DNA of 64,000 nucleotides, from positions 124,001 through 188,000 of the forward strand of contig JAKLJX010000006.1 of the NCBI GenBank assembly GCA_023150945.1, given 5' to 3'. Below the pieces are notes generated by a model. It saw only the letters and a list, made by a program, of their open reading frames with translations, did no database searches and had not been told where the DNA came from. Position numbers and translations under genes: made by a program. This stretch comes from a bacterium. GTDB lineage: Bacteria > Zhuqueibacterota > Zhuqueibacteria > Zhuqueibacterales > Zhuqueibacteraceae. How positions within the stretch are numbered: position 1 is the first letter of the stretch; each line of letters opens with the position of its first letter. Positions 34,454 to 44,037 of the stretch are shown piece after piece.

Positions 34454-37400
34454 TCAGTTTCCGCGAATGGCGATGTTGATGTTGATGCCGAGTTCGGAGA
34501 AACTCACCTTGCCGCTGCGGTTGTCTTCGTTCTTGCCGATTTCAAAATGCGCGCCGCCCTGCACGCGGTTGCTGAATGAATAGCGCATGTCCGGCCGGAA
34601 GGACCACAGCTTGGTTTTGCTGTTTTCGATCTTCTCCGTCTTGCGCTTGTTCTCGCCTGTGCCTTCCGCCAATTGCGAAGTGGCGGCGCTGGTCTTGTAG
34701 TTGAAGGTGATGCCCAAATCCACCGAGTTCTTCAGTTCCTTGTTCTTCAGGAAGGGGAACGGCAGCCGGAAGCCCGAGCGCTTGGAGTAGTTGTGGGTGA
34801 TGGAAAGATCAGTGCCATTGGTGAAAGTGGCGCTTTGGAAATAGTAGAACATCAAATCTTCGTCGCTCAGAATGTCGGACAGCGGGCCGCTCTGGTTGAT
34901 GTTGTATTGCGGCTTGTAACCGTTGTTGACGTTGTAGGTCAGACTGGAGGTCATGCCGTTCTTCCAACTGATGCTCAGCCGCAACAGGGGCCGGAAGCTG
35001 ATGGAGAAATCCTCCGACGTAATGCCGCGGCGCGTGGGCGTGTTCTGCCAGGTGTAAGATTTCTTGCCGCTAAAATTGGTGCTCGCGCTCACCGAGCTGG
35101 CCACGCTCTTGAAGAGCGCCAGCTTTTCCAAACCGCTGACGTTGAGGGTCCACTCCGGGAAGGGAAGGCCGCCGCTGTCGCCGACTTTGAACCAAGACAG
35201 GGAGGAGCTGCCTGTCGTCTGCGAGGTGAGGGTGCGTTGGCGGTCATAGTCGAAGCGCAGGCCGATGTTGACATTGCGCGTCAAATCGAAGCCGCTGGAG
35301 GCGGAGATGTTTTCCGAGCGGTTGTAGTTCCGGAAAATCGAAGCGAGTGAGCCTTCCTGCCCCGGTCCCGGATCCAGCACGAACCCGAATCTGTAACCGA
35401 AGCGGATGCTGTCGCTCTCCAGGCCGTTGTGGCTCACGTTTTCGGTTTTGCGATAGGTGACCGACACGTCCTTGAAATCGGCAAACCAGCGCAGCAGGCC
35501 GGTGACCGGGTTGGGGATGCCGCGGCCCTTCTTTTCGGTTTTTTCTTCGGACTCCGGTGTGCCCGGCGTATCGCTTTTGCCTTTCTCGCCTTCCGGCTTG
35601 CTGCCGGGCGGCTGCTTGGCAGGCTCATCCTCGGGCCGGCTGCCGGGCTTGGGTTGTTCGCCGGGTCGCGTGCGGCCACGGCCGCGATCTTCCCGCCCGC
35701 CCGGTGCGGGCGCGGCTTTGCGCTTGGCAAATTGGAAGAGTTGGGAAAAGCGCAAGCTGGAATTGAACGAAATGCTGCGGCTCAGGCTGGTGCTCAGGCC
35801 GCCCACCCGTTGCTGGATGCTGTTGTTGAGGCGATAGGTCGCATTGTAAGCCAGACCGGTGGTCATCCAAGTGAACAAGTTGGGATTGTAGCTGGCGTTG
35901 AAGGTCTGCGAGGTGCTGAGCAGCTCGCGTTTGCCCCAGGTGAAGCGCCGCAAGCCTTCGATGAAGGTCATGGGAGAGATGGGCGTCGTCGTCGAATCCC
36001 GGCCGCGCAACACCTTGGGCTTGACCAGGTTGTTGAATGAAAGCGAGTAGTCCGTGGTGAAATTTTCGAAAATCTTCATCGCGCTGCTGAAGCTGTGGTT
36101 GATGCCGTAGTTCTGCGTGAGAATGCTGTCGCCGCGCGCGATTTCACGGCCGTTGAGGGTGCGCCGGGTTTGATTCAACTGCACACTGCTGTTGGCCTGC
36201 AGCTTGGCGTCGAAACGCTGCGGCGTGTAGTACAGCTTGGTGGTGTTGAGTTTGCCGAACAGCGGCGTCTTTTTGCCGATCCAGCCGAACGGCTGAATGA
36301 AATTGTCGCGGCCGAAGGTCAGCCGGTAATCGAGATTGCCGGTATTGCCGGTGCGCTCCGAAATGCGCGTGGTGCTGTTGGTGGCCTCGCTGAAGCTGTA
36401 GCTGTAACTGCCGCTCAAATTGTCGAGCGTGTTCTTGATGAGGAAATTGCGCGAGCGGCCGCGCCGGCTCACCGAAACGTTGATGCCGCGCTGGCTGGAA
36501 TTGGCGTCGATCGCCGCCAGGCTGTCGGCGCGAAACCGCTTGAGCAGGTCGGGCGTGATGAGAATGTCGCTGCCCGGGATGTATTTCGGCCGCGCCCGGC
36601 TTTCGGAATAACTCATCGTCACCGGCACGCTCAAACCCAGGCTTTGCGGCAGAACCTTGTCGAGCGAGAGATTGCCGTTCACCGACATGCGGCGGGTGTT
36701 GTCGCCGGTGCCGAAACGCGTCGCGACGTTGTGAAAATCGGCGTCCTGGTTCTCGATCTCGAAGTTGATGCCCGCCACGTCCGCGAGCTTGAGATCGACA
36801 CGGCCGCGCATGGCCATGCCCTTGTCCTTCTGCACGCCGGACACGCGCAGCTCGTCCATCCACACTTCGCCGGTGAAATCTTGAAAGGGATCGACGTTTT
36901 GCACGCCGGCCACCAGCAGCCGGATGTTGGTGAGCGAGGGATTGCCGCGCACGCGCCACTCCTGCCGGCGCCCGGCCTTGGGGATATAGATGAAATAATC
37001 CGTCACGTCCAGCGAGTCGGAGGGCAGGGCGCGGACGCGTCTAATCTTGCCCGAAGCTTCAGCGGCGCGCAGCAGCAAGGAGTCCTGCAATTGCCGCTTG
37101 AAATCGGTCAATTCCGGCAGATAAATCGCCATCTCATTGCGCCGGTCCCAGCGCGCGCTGTTTTGGCCGGAATTGGGGAAGGGATCCGGATAAACGTCTT
37201 CGCGGAATTCATAGAAGTTGCGCTCGTCTGCGCCGAAGCGCAGGAAGAACCGCACCGTCGAGGTGTCGGCATTCACGCGAATGTCCTCGCTGCCGTAGAC
37301 GAACATCTTCAGGCTGTCGTAACGCACGAAATTCAAGGACTGCAGGGTCTTCTGCGCGATCGCAGTCTCGCCCGGCCGTAGCGCCGTCACGCGCAGCAAT

Positions 37401-40400
37401 TGCGATTGCTCTTTTTCCAAAATCTTTTGAATGAGATTCTGCTCGCGCTCGACGCCGGGCGGGAAGGGATAATCCGGGTCTTCTTCGGTGTTGGTGATCG
37501 TCACTTCCAGCCGGTCATCCTTCTGGAAGTTGCCCAGCGCCATGCTTTCCGTGGTGATGCCGACTTCCTTCCACTCGTTGCTCACCAGGCTGATTTCCGC
37601 CAACTGCAGCCGGGTGGGCCGGTCGATGCCGTCGATCCAGATACGGGCATACTCCACGCGCGCCAGCGAGGGCTTGCCAATGGTTTTGTCAACATCGGAG
37701 AGCGGGATGCGGTACAGCGTCCATCCGCTCTTGCCGCGGCCGGAAATGTATTTGCTGGATTGCTCCGGGTCGTTCAGATCGATGAGAAAGCTGAAATAAG
37801 TATTGTCGCGGTCGAGCGTGCCGTTGTTGTTGAGATCTTCGGTGTCGGGCCGCAGGCCGCCTTCGTCGCTCAGACTGCTGCCCCTGCCGTTGGCCTCGGT
37901 GCCGTTCAAGGTGCCGGTGCCGCTGAAGGAAATTTTGTTGGAGACCCAGTCATCGTTGCTGGCCGGCTCGCCCCAATCCTGCCGGCCGTTGCGGTTGACG
38001 TCCCAGAAATCGGTGGGATCGGCACCCGCCATCATGTCCATGCCGATATCTTCGCCGTCATCGAGAATGTTGTTGATGATGCGATTGCGCACCAGATCTT
38101 CGGAGTTGAGCGAATCATTGGGAATGACGTCTTCGGAGATCAGGCCCAGATCGATGTGCACGCGGCCGGTATCGCCGTTGATCCAAATCTCCAGAAACTT
38201 CGATTCGGTCTGATCGAAATAGCCGGGGGAGAGCGCGCGCAAGACGCCGGCCCATGATTTGTCCAACTCGGAGACCGGCGTGCCCTGCGGGGTGGTGGCC
38301 TGCTTGGGCACGAAATCAAACACCAGCACCGGCAGGTTTTGGGGCGCGCCGCCCAGGCCAGCGTTGGTCTGGCGCGTGGTGTAGATATCCGTCACCGGGA
38401 TGCCCTGCAGCGGATTCCACCAAATGAAATCGCCGCGTCGCGCCAGCGCCTTGCGCCGCGGCAAGGTCAGGGCATCACCCTCCTCATACCGCACGGCGGT
38501 GGCATCGGTGAGAACTTCCACGGGAATCGAAGCTTCGACCCAGGCACGGCGCGACACGCCCAGCGGCGTGGTGCGCTTCGTGCCCTCGAAATCATCGACA
38601 TAGGCCACGCCGTCGGGGTCGCCCGTCTTCTCGTTGTTGAGCGAGTTGGGATTGGGAATGATCTGCGCCACCTCGCCCTCGAAGTTGAGCGTGCTCACTT
38701 CCTGCGTCGAGATCAGCGGCAGGGCATCGAGCGCGCGGCTGAGAAAATTCGGGCGAAACTGCAGGCGGGTGTTGAAATCCCACACCAGGTTCTTCATCGG
38801 CCCGCGCTCGTCGCTGCCGCTCAGCCGCACGCGCTGCTCGAGCGTGCGTTCGCTCAAATACAGCAGCGTGCCGCCGATGAAGGAATCCTTGTTGAAGCGG
38901 TATTCCGCGCGTGAGCCGAGAATCGACTTCTTCTCGAGCTGGAAGAGCTGATTGTTCTGATAGGTGATTTCGAGCTGGGCGTCCGGCTTGTTGGCCTCGG
39001 GATTGGTGACCGTCAGCGTTCCGGAAAAATAGTCGATGATGTAATCCTGATCGCGCACCAGCCGGCTGCCGCGCAACAATACTTCCTCGGAATTTTCGAT
39101 GACGTTGAAGCCGAGCTGGTAGGTGGTGGAGCGGTTCTGCGATTTGACTTCGAGAAAGAATTTGCTCAGGCGCAACTGCTCGCTTTGCGAGGAAGTGTCA
39201 TACATCGCGGTGACCTGCTTCTCCAGCGGCAGCAGGTTCTTGACGATTCTGAATTGGCGGGTGGCGGGATCGAGCACGAACACGGAATCTGTGGCGTCGA
39301 ACGGCCGCAGAAAAGGAAAGGTCAATTCGCCCTGGCCGCGATTGACGACGAAACCGTCGAGGTCGATTTGATTGTCGGGCCGCGGCTCGCCGTTGACGTT
39401 GGTTTCATCCAGGCCGAAGATGTTCAGGTAAGAAACTTGCGAGCCATCGTTGCGGATGAGGGTTTCTTCCGGCGTACCGGCGGAGCCGGGCTGAAAATAC
39501 ACCCGAATGTCCAACCCCTCTTCCGGAATGTTGCGGCTGCCGAGATCATAGACGTTTTTCCATTCCAGGTGCCAGGTGTCGTCGAGATCGCGCGGCGCCG
39601 GCAGCGAGGTGCGCTCCCGCAGCAGCTTGAGCCGGAGGCTGCCGGGGGCATAGTTGATGTCGCCGTGAATCTCGCCATCGTTGGTTTGATACGCCACCGC
39701 CAGCGCTTCGCCCTCTTGCACGCGCTGATTCAGGCGAATGTAGCCGAGTGTCGGCTCAAAGCGATAATCTTGATCGACGATCAGCCGCCGGAAGCTGCCA
39801 TCGACTTTCTCGCGCTCATCCGGCAGGCCGATGAGAGTGCCGTCGGTATTGATCACAATGTCACGATAGGCCGTGCCTTGAATGTTTTTGGGGTCATCGG
39901 TGCGGCCGGTAATGTAGACTTCCAGCCGGCTGATTTGACGGCCGGTGGGAACCGCGACGTGCCGCCATTTTTCGGAGAAGTAACGGAAATTCTCGCGGTA
40001 CTCGCGGCTGAGAAAGAAGTACGTATCGCGCACATAGTTGATGTCGCGCACGGTATAGTTCTTGGCCTGTGCGCCGCCGCTGGCGGTGAGCTTCTTGCTT
40101 TCGCCCTTCTCCTGGCTGGCAATAGCGGTGAGGAAAAGATTGCCGAGCTGCATCTCGGATTTGATGCCGAACAGGCCGGCGCTGGTGCCGCCGAAGGTCA
40201 CATAGCGCGTGCCCGGCAGGGACAACGCAATGTTGCCGGCCTCGACCTTCTTGAGAATGTCGTCATCGAAACCGGTATAGTTCAGTTTGATGTTGTTTTC
40301 AAAATCGAAGGCGCGCTCGCTGTCCTGATCGACGTTCACCGTCACTTTCTCGCCGATGCGGCCGGTGACGGTGAAACGCTGCTTCTGCGTCATCTTGAAG

Positions 40401-41035
40401 TTGGTGTTGGAGCCGAGATTGTAGGCAGTGCGCTGCTCGCTGCGATTCTCCTTGCGGAAGCCGCCATCGATTTGAATGTCGCCCTGCACGTTCAGGCCGA
40501 CGCTGCTGCCGCCGAAGATTTGGGCGAACGCCTTGCTCTTGATCGGCACCGGAATGTCAACATCCAAGCCGCCGCGACCGGTGCGTTGCTCGTGGCCGGT
40601 GGCCAGGCTTTTCCCCAGGGCGCTTTGCCACAGTTTGCGCTCGTTGTCGGATAGGCGGGAGCCATAATAGAGTGAAACAGGAGCTTTGTAAATCGGGCGG
40701 ATGGGCTGCTCGAAAAGCTCTTCCCGGATGGTAATAAATTGGCCGGTGGAATCGACTGCGACTTTCCGTTGCAAGGAGGCGGGCTGCCAACGCAGCCAGG
40801 TGCTGCGGCCGTGGAATTGGGTCAGGCCGGTGCCGCTCGGTTCGTCGAACGGTGATACGCGGGGATCATAATTGCGAACGTCGGGAAACCACTGCTTCCA
40901 GACTGCCGGGCGCGTCGTGTCTTGCGACGCCTGCGCCCAAACTGGGCCGGCGGCCGGGCAGAAATAAAAAAAGACCAAGAAGCAAGTGCAAAGCTGTGCC
41001 GTGGCCCTTCGTGCGATGCGCGACTCAAACGTCAT
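34454..41035 (-). CDS. sprA: SprA, type IX secretion outer-membrane translocon
   Basis: 2193 residues. A signal peptide (TAQLCTCFLVFFYFCPAAGPVWAQ) is followed by the SprA_N-type domains: GLNVQGDIQIDGGFRKENRS, YIIDYFSGTLTVTNPEA and repeats of that kind. The bulk is a very long beta-barrel ending GININIAIRGN. In Flavobacterium and Porphyromonas (Sov) this 36-strand barrel is the pore of the type IX system. An insert of about 67 Pro/Gly/Lys/Glu-rich residues (about 1770-1837, near KPGSRPEDEPAKQPP) breaks the barrel between two strands. No other type IX gene is in the window. Confidence 0.93.
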   Translation of the reverse strand: MTFESRIARRATAQLCTCFLVFFYFCPAAGPVWAQASQDTTRPAVWKQWFPDVRNYDPRVSPFDEPSGTGLTQFHGRSTWLRWQPASLQRKVAVDSTGQFITIREELFEQPIRPIYKAPVSLYYGSRLSDNERKLWQSALGKSLATGHEQRTGRGGLDVDIPVPIKSKAFAQIFGGSSVGLNVQGDIQIDGGFRKENRSEQRTAYNLGSNTNFKMTQKQRFTVTGRIGEKVTVNVDQDSERAFDFENNIKLNYTGFDDDILKKVEAGNIALSLPGTRYVTFGGTSAGLFGIKSEMQLGNLFLTAIASQEKGESKKLTASGGAQAKNYTVRDINYVRDTYFFLSREYRENFRYFSEKWRHVAVPTGRQISRLEVYITGRTDDPKNIQGTAYRDIVINTDGTLIGLPDEREKVDGSFRRLIVDQDYRFEPTLGYIRLNQRVQEGEALAVAYQTNDGEIHGDINYAPGSLRLKLLRERTSLPAPRDLDDTWHLEWKNVYDLGSRNIPEEGLDIRVYFQPGSAGTPEETLIRNDGSQVSYLNIFGLDETNVNGEPRPDNQIDLDGFVVNRGQGELTFPFLRPFDATDSVFVLDPATRQFRIVKNLLPLEKQVTAMYDTSSQSEQLRLSKFFLEVKSQNRSTTYQLGFNVIENSEEVLLRGSRLVRDQDYIIDYFSGTLTVTNPEANKPDAQLEITYQNNQLFQLEKKSILGSRAEYRFNKDSFIGGTLLYLSERTLEQRVRLSGSDERGPMKNLVWDFNTRLQFRPNFLSRALDALPLISTQEVSTLNFEGEVAQIIPNPNSLNNEKTGDPDGVAYVDDFEGTKRTTPLGVSRRAWVEASIPVEVLTDATAVRYEEGDALTLPRRKALARRGDFIWWNPLQGIPVTDIYTTRQTNAGLGGAPQNLPVLVFDFVPKQATTPQGTPVSELDKSWAGVLRALSPGYFDQTESKFLEIWINGDTGRVHIDLGLISEDVIPNDSLNSEDLVRNRIINNILDDGEDIGMDMMAGADPTDFWDVNRNGRQDWGEPASNDDWVSNKISFSGTGTLNGTEANGRGSSLSDEGGLRPDTEDLNNNGTLDRDNTYFSFLIDLNDPEQSSKYISGRGKSGWTLYRIPLSDVDKTIGKPSLARVEYARIWIDGIDRPTRLQLAEISLVSNEWKEVGITTESMALGNFQKDDRLEVTITNTEEDPDYPFPPGVEREQNLIQKILEKEQSQLLRVTALRPGETAIAQKTLQSLNFVRYDSLKMFVYGSEDIRVNADTSTVRFFLRFGADERNFYEFREDVYPDPFPNSGQNSARWDRRNEMAIYLPELTDFKRQLQDSLLLRAAEASGKIRRVRALPSDSLDVTDYFIYIPKAGRRQEWRVRGNPSLTNIRLLVAGVQNVDPFQDFTGEVWMDELRVSGVQKDKGMAMRGRVDLKLADVAGINFEIENQDADFHNVATRFGTGDNTRRMSVNGNLSLDKVLPQSLGLSVPVTMSYSESRARPKYIPGSDILITPDLLKRFRADSLAAIDANSSQRGINVSVSRRGRSRNFLIKNTLDNLSGSYSYSFSEATNSTTRISERTGNTGNLDYRLTFGRDNFIQPFGWIGKKTPLFGKLNTTKLYYTPQRFDAKLQANSSVQLNQTRRTLNGREIARGDSILTQNYGINHSFSSAMKIFENFTTDYSLSFNNLVKPKVLRGRDSTTTPISPMTFIEGLRRFTWGKRELLSTSQTFNASYNPNLFTWMTTGLAYNATYRLNNSIQQRVGGLSTSLSRSISFNSSLRFSQLFQFAKRKAAPAPGGREDRGRGRTRPGEQPKPGSRPEDEPAKQPPGSKPEGEKGKSDTPGTPESEEKTEKKGRGIPNPVTGLLRWFADFKDVSVTYRKTENVSHNGLESDSIRFGYRFGFVLDPGPGQEGSLASIFRNYNRSENISASSGFDLTRNVNIGLRFDYDRQRTLTSQTTGSSSLSWFKVGDSGGLPFPEWTLNVSGLEKLALFKSVASSVSASTNFSGKKSYTWQNTPTRRGITSEDFSISFRPLLRLSISWKNGMTSSLTYNVNNGYKPQYNINQSGPLSDILSDEDLMFYYFQSATFTNGTDLSITHNYSKRSGFRLPFPFLKNKELKNSVDLGITFNYKTSAATSQLAEGTGENKRKTEKIENSKTKLWSFRPDMRYSFSNRVQGGAHFEIGKNEDNRSGKVSFSELGININIAIRGN

Positions 41036-41382
41036 AGGGATCGAATCTCTGACTCTCAGGGTTGATGTTCTGTAGCAATACGCTCGATAGCGGCCTCCAT
41101 CTTTGTTGAACCGGCGATTGAAAGCGGCGGAAAAGTAGTATTCCAGCCGCTGAGAAGCAAGAAAAAATATGATGCTAGCCCCACAGCACCCTTCCTCAAC
41201 GCCGCTTGTCGCGCCTCAGTTCCAGTGAATTTCAGCACGGGAAAATTCTATGGCAAAGCAGGCGGCGGTTGGTTATATTGCCGCCACGCCCGCGAGACCG
41301 GCCGGGCCGCAGCACCTCCGGCTCGCGGTACCATCCGGACCACGGCCGCAGCCACGAGCCTCAGGTGAATTTCTTCTGAACC
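41036..41382. other. Divergent promoter region between sprA and lptF
   Basis: 347 bp. It must carry promoters for sprA (minus) and lptF (plus). No box matches consensus well. A 60-codon minus-strand frame (41056-41238) has no features of a real protein. Nothing else is seen. Confidence 0.5.
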
Positions 41383-42879
41383 ATGCCCAGATTCATTCTT
41401 GCACGCTACATTCTGCGCGAACACGTCGGCCCGTTCTTCTTTGCCTTTTCGCTCATCACCCTGCTGTTCCTGCTCAATTTGCTCTTCCGCGAGCTCAGCC
41501 GCATTTTGAGCAAGGGCCTGCCCTGGCACGTGGTGCTGGAGTTCTTCCTGTTGAATCTGGCCTGGATCGTCGCGCTCGCCGTGCCGATGGCCGTGCTCAC
41601 CGCCACGCTGATGGCCTTTGGCCGCCTAGCCGCCGACAATGAAATCACCGCCATGGAAGCGAGCGGCATCAGCATCTATCGCATCATCGCGCCGGCCTTC
41701 GTGGCCGCTGCCGGGCTGGCGGTGTTCATGGTCTGGTTCAACAACAACGTGCTGCCGGATTTCAACCATCGCACGCGCCTGCTCGGCAGCGATATCGCGC
41801 GCAAACGGCCCAGCATCAGCATCGAGCCGGGCGTGTGGTACGACGGCATCCCCAACTACGGCCTGCTGGTGCAAGACCTGGAAGACAGCACCGGCCTGAC
41901 GCGCGCCCGCAACCTGCTCATCAATGACTACAGCAGCGCGGAAATGAGCCGCACCATTTCCGCCAAACGCGGCTTGATCGAACTCAGTGCCAGCCAGGGC
42001 GCGCTGGTGCTGACGTTGTTCGACGGCGAAATGCAGGAGATCGATCTCAAAAAATCCGAGGAATTCCGCCGCATCGCCTTTCCCAAACACGTCATCAAAA
42101 TCCCTGTGGATGACATGTTCCTCAGCCGCAGCGAATCGGAATATCGCGGCGACCGGGAAAAAAGCGCGAATCACATGCGCACCGAAGTGCGGCAAAATCG
42201 CGAAGAGATCGCGAGCAGCCGTGAACAAATAAACGCCGTTTTGGCCAGAGGTCTGCCGGTTTCTTTGCGGCGATTGTTGAATATACCTGCCGATTCCAGC
42301 GCTGCGAACGAAGCGCGCGAAAATATTGCAGGTTTGCCTGACAGCGGCCCCGGCCGGCGGCAGACCAGCCCGCCAGCCGCGCCCTTTTTCCGCAACGAAA
42401 TGCCGCCGGCCAGCCCTTCGGCCAAAACCACCCGGGTCGATCTCTTGAACAGCCAGCGCCATCTGCAAACCCAGATCAACCGCCAACTCATGTCGATCCA
42501 ACAAAACCAGCGGCGCATCAAATCCCTGAGCGTTGAGATTCAAAAGAAATACTCGATCCCCGTGGCCTGTCTGGTGTTCGTGATGATCGGCGCGCCGCTC
42601 GGTACCATGGCGCGGCGCGGCGGCATGGCCACTGCCGGCGGCTTGAGCCTGCTCTTTTTTTTGATCTACTGGACGTTCCTGGTGGGCGGCGAAGACTTGG
42701 CCAAGCGCCAGATCATCTCGCCGTTCGTGGCCATGTGGTCGGCGAATCTCTTCGTCGGTGCCTGGGGCTTGTTTCTGCTCCTGCGCTCCGCGGCGGTGCG
42801 CGCCTCCACGGACCTGTCCTGGGTGACAAAGATCATGCCGCGCCGTGCCGCGACGCCAAACAATAATTCTGCTACCTGA
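41383..42879 (+). CDS. lptF: LPS export permease, LptF/LptG family (first)
   Basis: 498 residues. Six membrane segments in the YjgP/YjgQ pattern: three near the N-terminus (with AVPMAVLTATLMAFGRLAAD and NEITAMEASGISIYRI, the coupling helix), a beta-jellyroll domain (about 125-250), and three at the C-terminus (IPVACLVFVMIGAPLGTMAR). With LptB it extracts lipopolysaccharide from the inner membrane. A segment at about 247-385, partly coiled-coil and partly Pro-rich (QTSPPAAPFFRNEMPPASPS), is an insert between jellyroll and TM4. The second permease gene follows by 33 nt. Confidence 0.9.
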   Translation: MPRFILARYILREHVGPFFFAFSLITLLFLLNLLFRELSRILSKGLPWHVVLEFFLLNLAWIVALAVPMAVLTATLMAFGRLAADNEITAMEASGISIYRIIAPAFVAAAGLAVFMVWFNNNVLPDFNHRTRLLGSDIARKRPSISIEPGVWYDGIPNYGLLVQDLEDSTGLTRARNLLINDYSSAEMSRTISAKRGLIELSASQGALVLTLFDGEMQEIDLKKSEEFRRIAFPKHVIKIPVDDMFLSRSESEYRGDREKSANHMRTEVRQNREEIASSREQINAVLARGLPVSLRRLLNIPADSSAANEARENIAGLPDSGPGRRQTSPPAAPFFRNEMPPASPSAKTTRVDLLNSQRHLQTQINRQLMSIQQNQRRIKSLSVEIQKKYSIPVACLVFVMIGAPLGTMARRGGMATAGGLSLLFFLIYWTFLVGGEDLAKRQIISPFVAMWSANLFVGAWGLFLLLRSAAVRASTDLSWVTKIMPRRAATPNNNSAT

Positions 42880-42912
42880 TCGTACTGTTCGCTCCCGCTT
42901 GCGTGAATCGCC

Positions 42913-44037
42913 ATGCGCCTGCTCGACCGCTACCTGCTCCGCAAATTTCTGTTCATCCTCGCCTTCTCGCTGGTGGCGGTGATCAGCATCTTCATCATTA
43001 TCGATCTGGTCGAACGCCTCTCCGATTACATCGACCGGCAGGTGCCGGTGATGGTGATCTTCAGCTATTATTTCTACTACACGCCTTACATCATCGTTTT
43101 GATGGTGCCCATCGCCATGCTGCTCGCTTCGATGTTCAGCGTCGGGCAGCTCAGCAAGCACAACGAGCTCACCGCGATGAAGGCCTCGGGGCTTTCGATT
43201 CATCGCATTCTGCTGCCGCTCTTCGGCCTGGGCCTGCTGGTGAGCCTGTTGATGCTGGTGTTTGCCGAAACCGTAATGCCGGAAGCCAACCAGCGCCGCG
43301 CCGAGCTGAAGAGCCAGTACATCGACCGCCTGCCGCGCAATCTCCCCACCCGCCACTCGAATCTCTATTTGCAGGAACGCCTGCCGGAAAACAATGTGCG
43401 CCGGAACGGTGAGTTTCCGGAAATGCCGCGCAGCCGGCGCGTGTTCATCGGCTACTACAATGCCGCCGACAGCAGCGCCAACAAGATCAGCATCCAGGAG
43501 TATGACGGCGTTTTCATCGTGCGCCGCATCGACGCCACGGCCATGCGCTGGCGCGGCGGCCATTGGGTGGCGTTCAAAGGCTACGAGCGCTCGTTCGAGG
43601 GGGAAAGTGAAACCGCCACTCCCTTCGACACGCTGCAATTGCCGCAGCTCTCGTTCACGCCCGAAGTCTTGACCAAGGTGCAGAAAGACCCGCAGGAAAT
43701 GTCCTATCGCGAGTTGGAGCATTTCATTGCCGAAGTGGCAAACAACGGCGGCGATCCGGAACACTGGCTGGTGGATCTCTATCTCAAGATTTCCTTTCCG
43801 TTCACCAGCCTCATCATCATTCTGTTCGGCGCGCCGCTGGCTGCCGGCCGGGTGCGCTCGGGTGGCGCGGTGGGTGTGGCGCTCACCCTGGTGATCACTT
43901 TTCTTTATTTCGGCATGGTCAAGACCGGGCAATCGCTCGGCCAGAACGGCACGATTCCGCCGCTGCTCGGCGCCTGGCTGGGGAATGGGATGTTCTTGTT
44001 GGGAGGAATCTTTGTGTTGTGGCGGGCAAAGACGTGA
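42913..44037 (+). CDS. lptG: LPS export permease, LptF/LptG family (second)
   Basis: 374 residues, the usual length. LLDRYLLRKFLFILAFSL, VPIAMLLASMFSVGQLSKHN and ELTAMKASGLSIHRILLPLF give TM1-3 and the coupling helix; the jellyroll spans about 130-265; FPFTSLIIILFGAPLAAGR starts TM4. It partners the previous gene in the LptB2FG transporter. Which of the two is LptF and which LptG is assigned by order and length only. It ends immediately before the kinase gene stop on the other strand. Confidence 0.9.
   Translation: MRLLDRYLLRKFLFILAFSLVAVISIFIIIDLVERLSDYIDRQVPVMVIFSYYFYYTPYIIVLMVPIAMLLASMFSVGQLSKHNELTAMKASGLSIHRILLPLFGLGLLVSLLMLVFAETVMPEANQRRAELKSQYIDRLPRNLPTRHSNLYLQERLPENNVRRNGEFPEMPRSRRVFIGYYNAADSSANKISIQEYDGVFIVRRIDATAMRWRGGHWVAFKGYERSFEGESETATPFDTLQLPQLSFTPEVLTKVQKDPQEMSYRELEHFIAEVANNGGDPEHWLVDLYLKISFPFTSLIIILFGAPLAAGRVRSGGAVGVALTLVITFLYFGMVKTGQSLGQNGTIPPLLGAWLGNGMFLLGGIFVLWRAKT

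Noticed and set aside
41626-43932. 768-codon minus-strand open frame across lptF and lptG
   Set aside because: It is antisense to two genes with clear LptF/LptG domains; its translation is His/Gln/Arg-rich with no domain, as expected of a GC-rich shadow.
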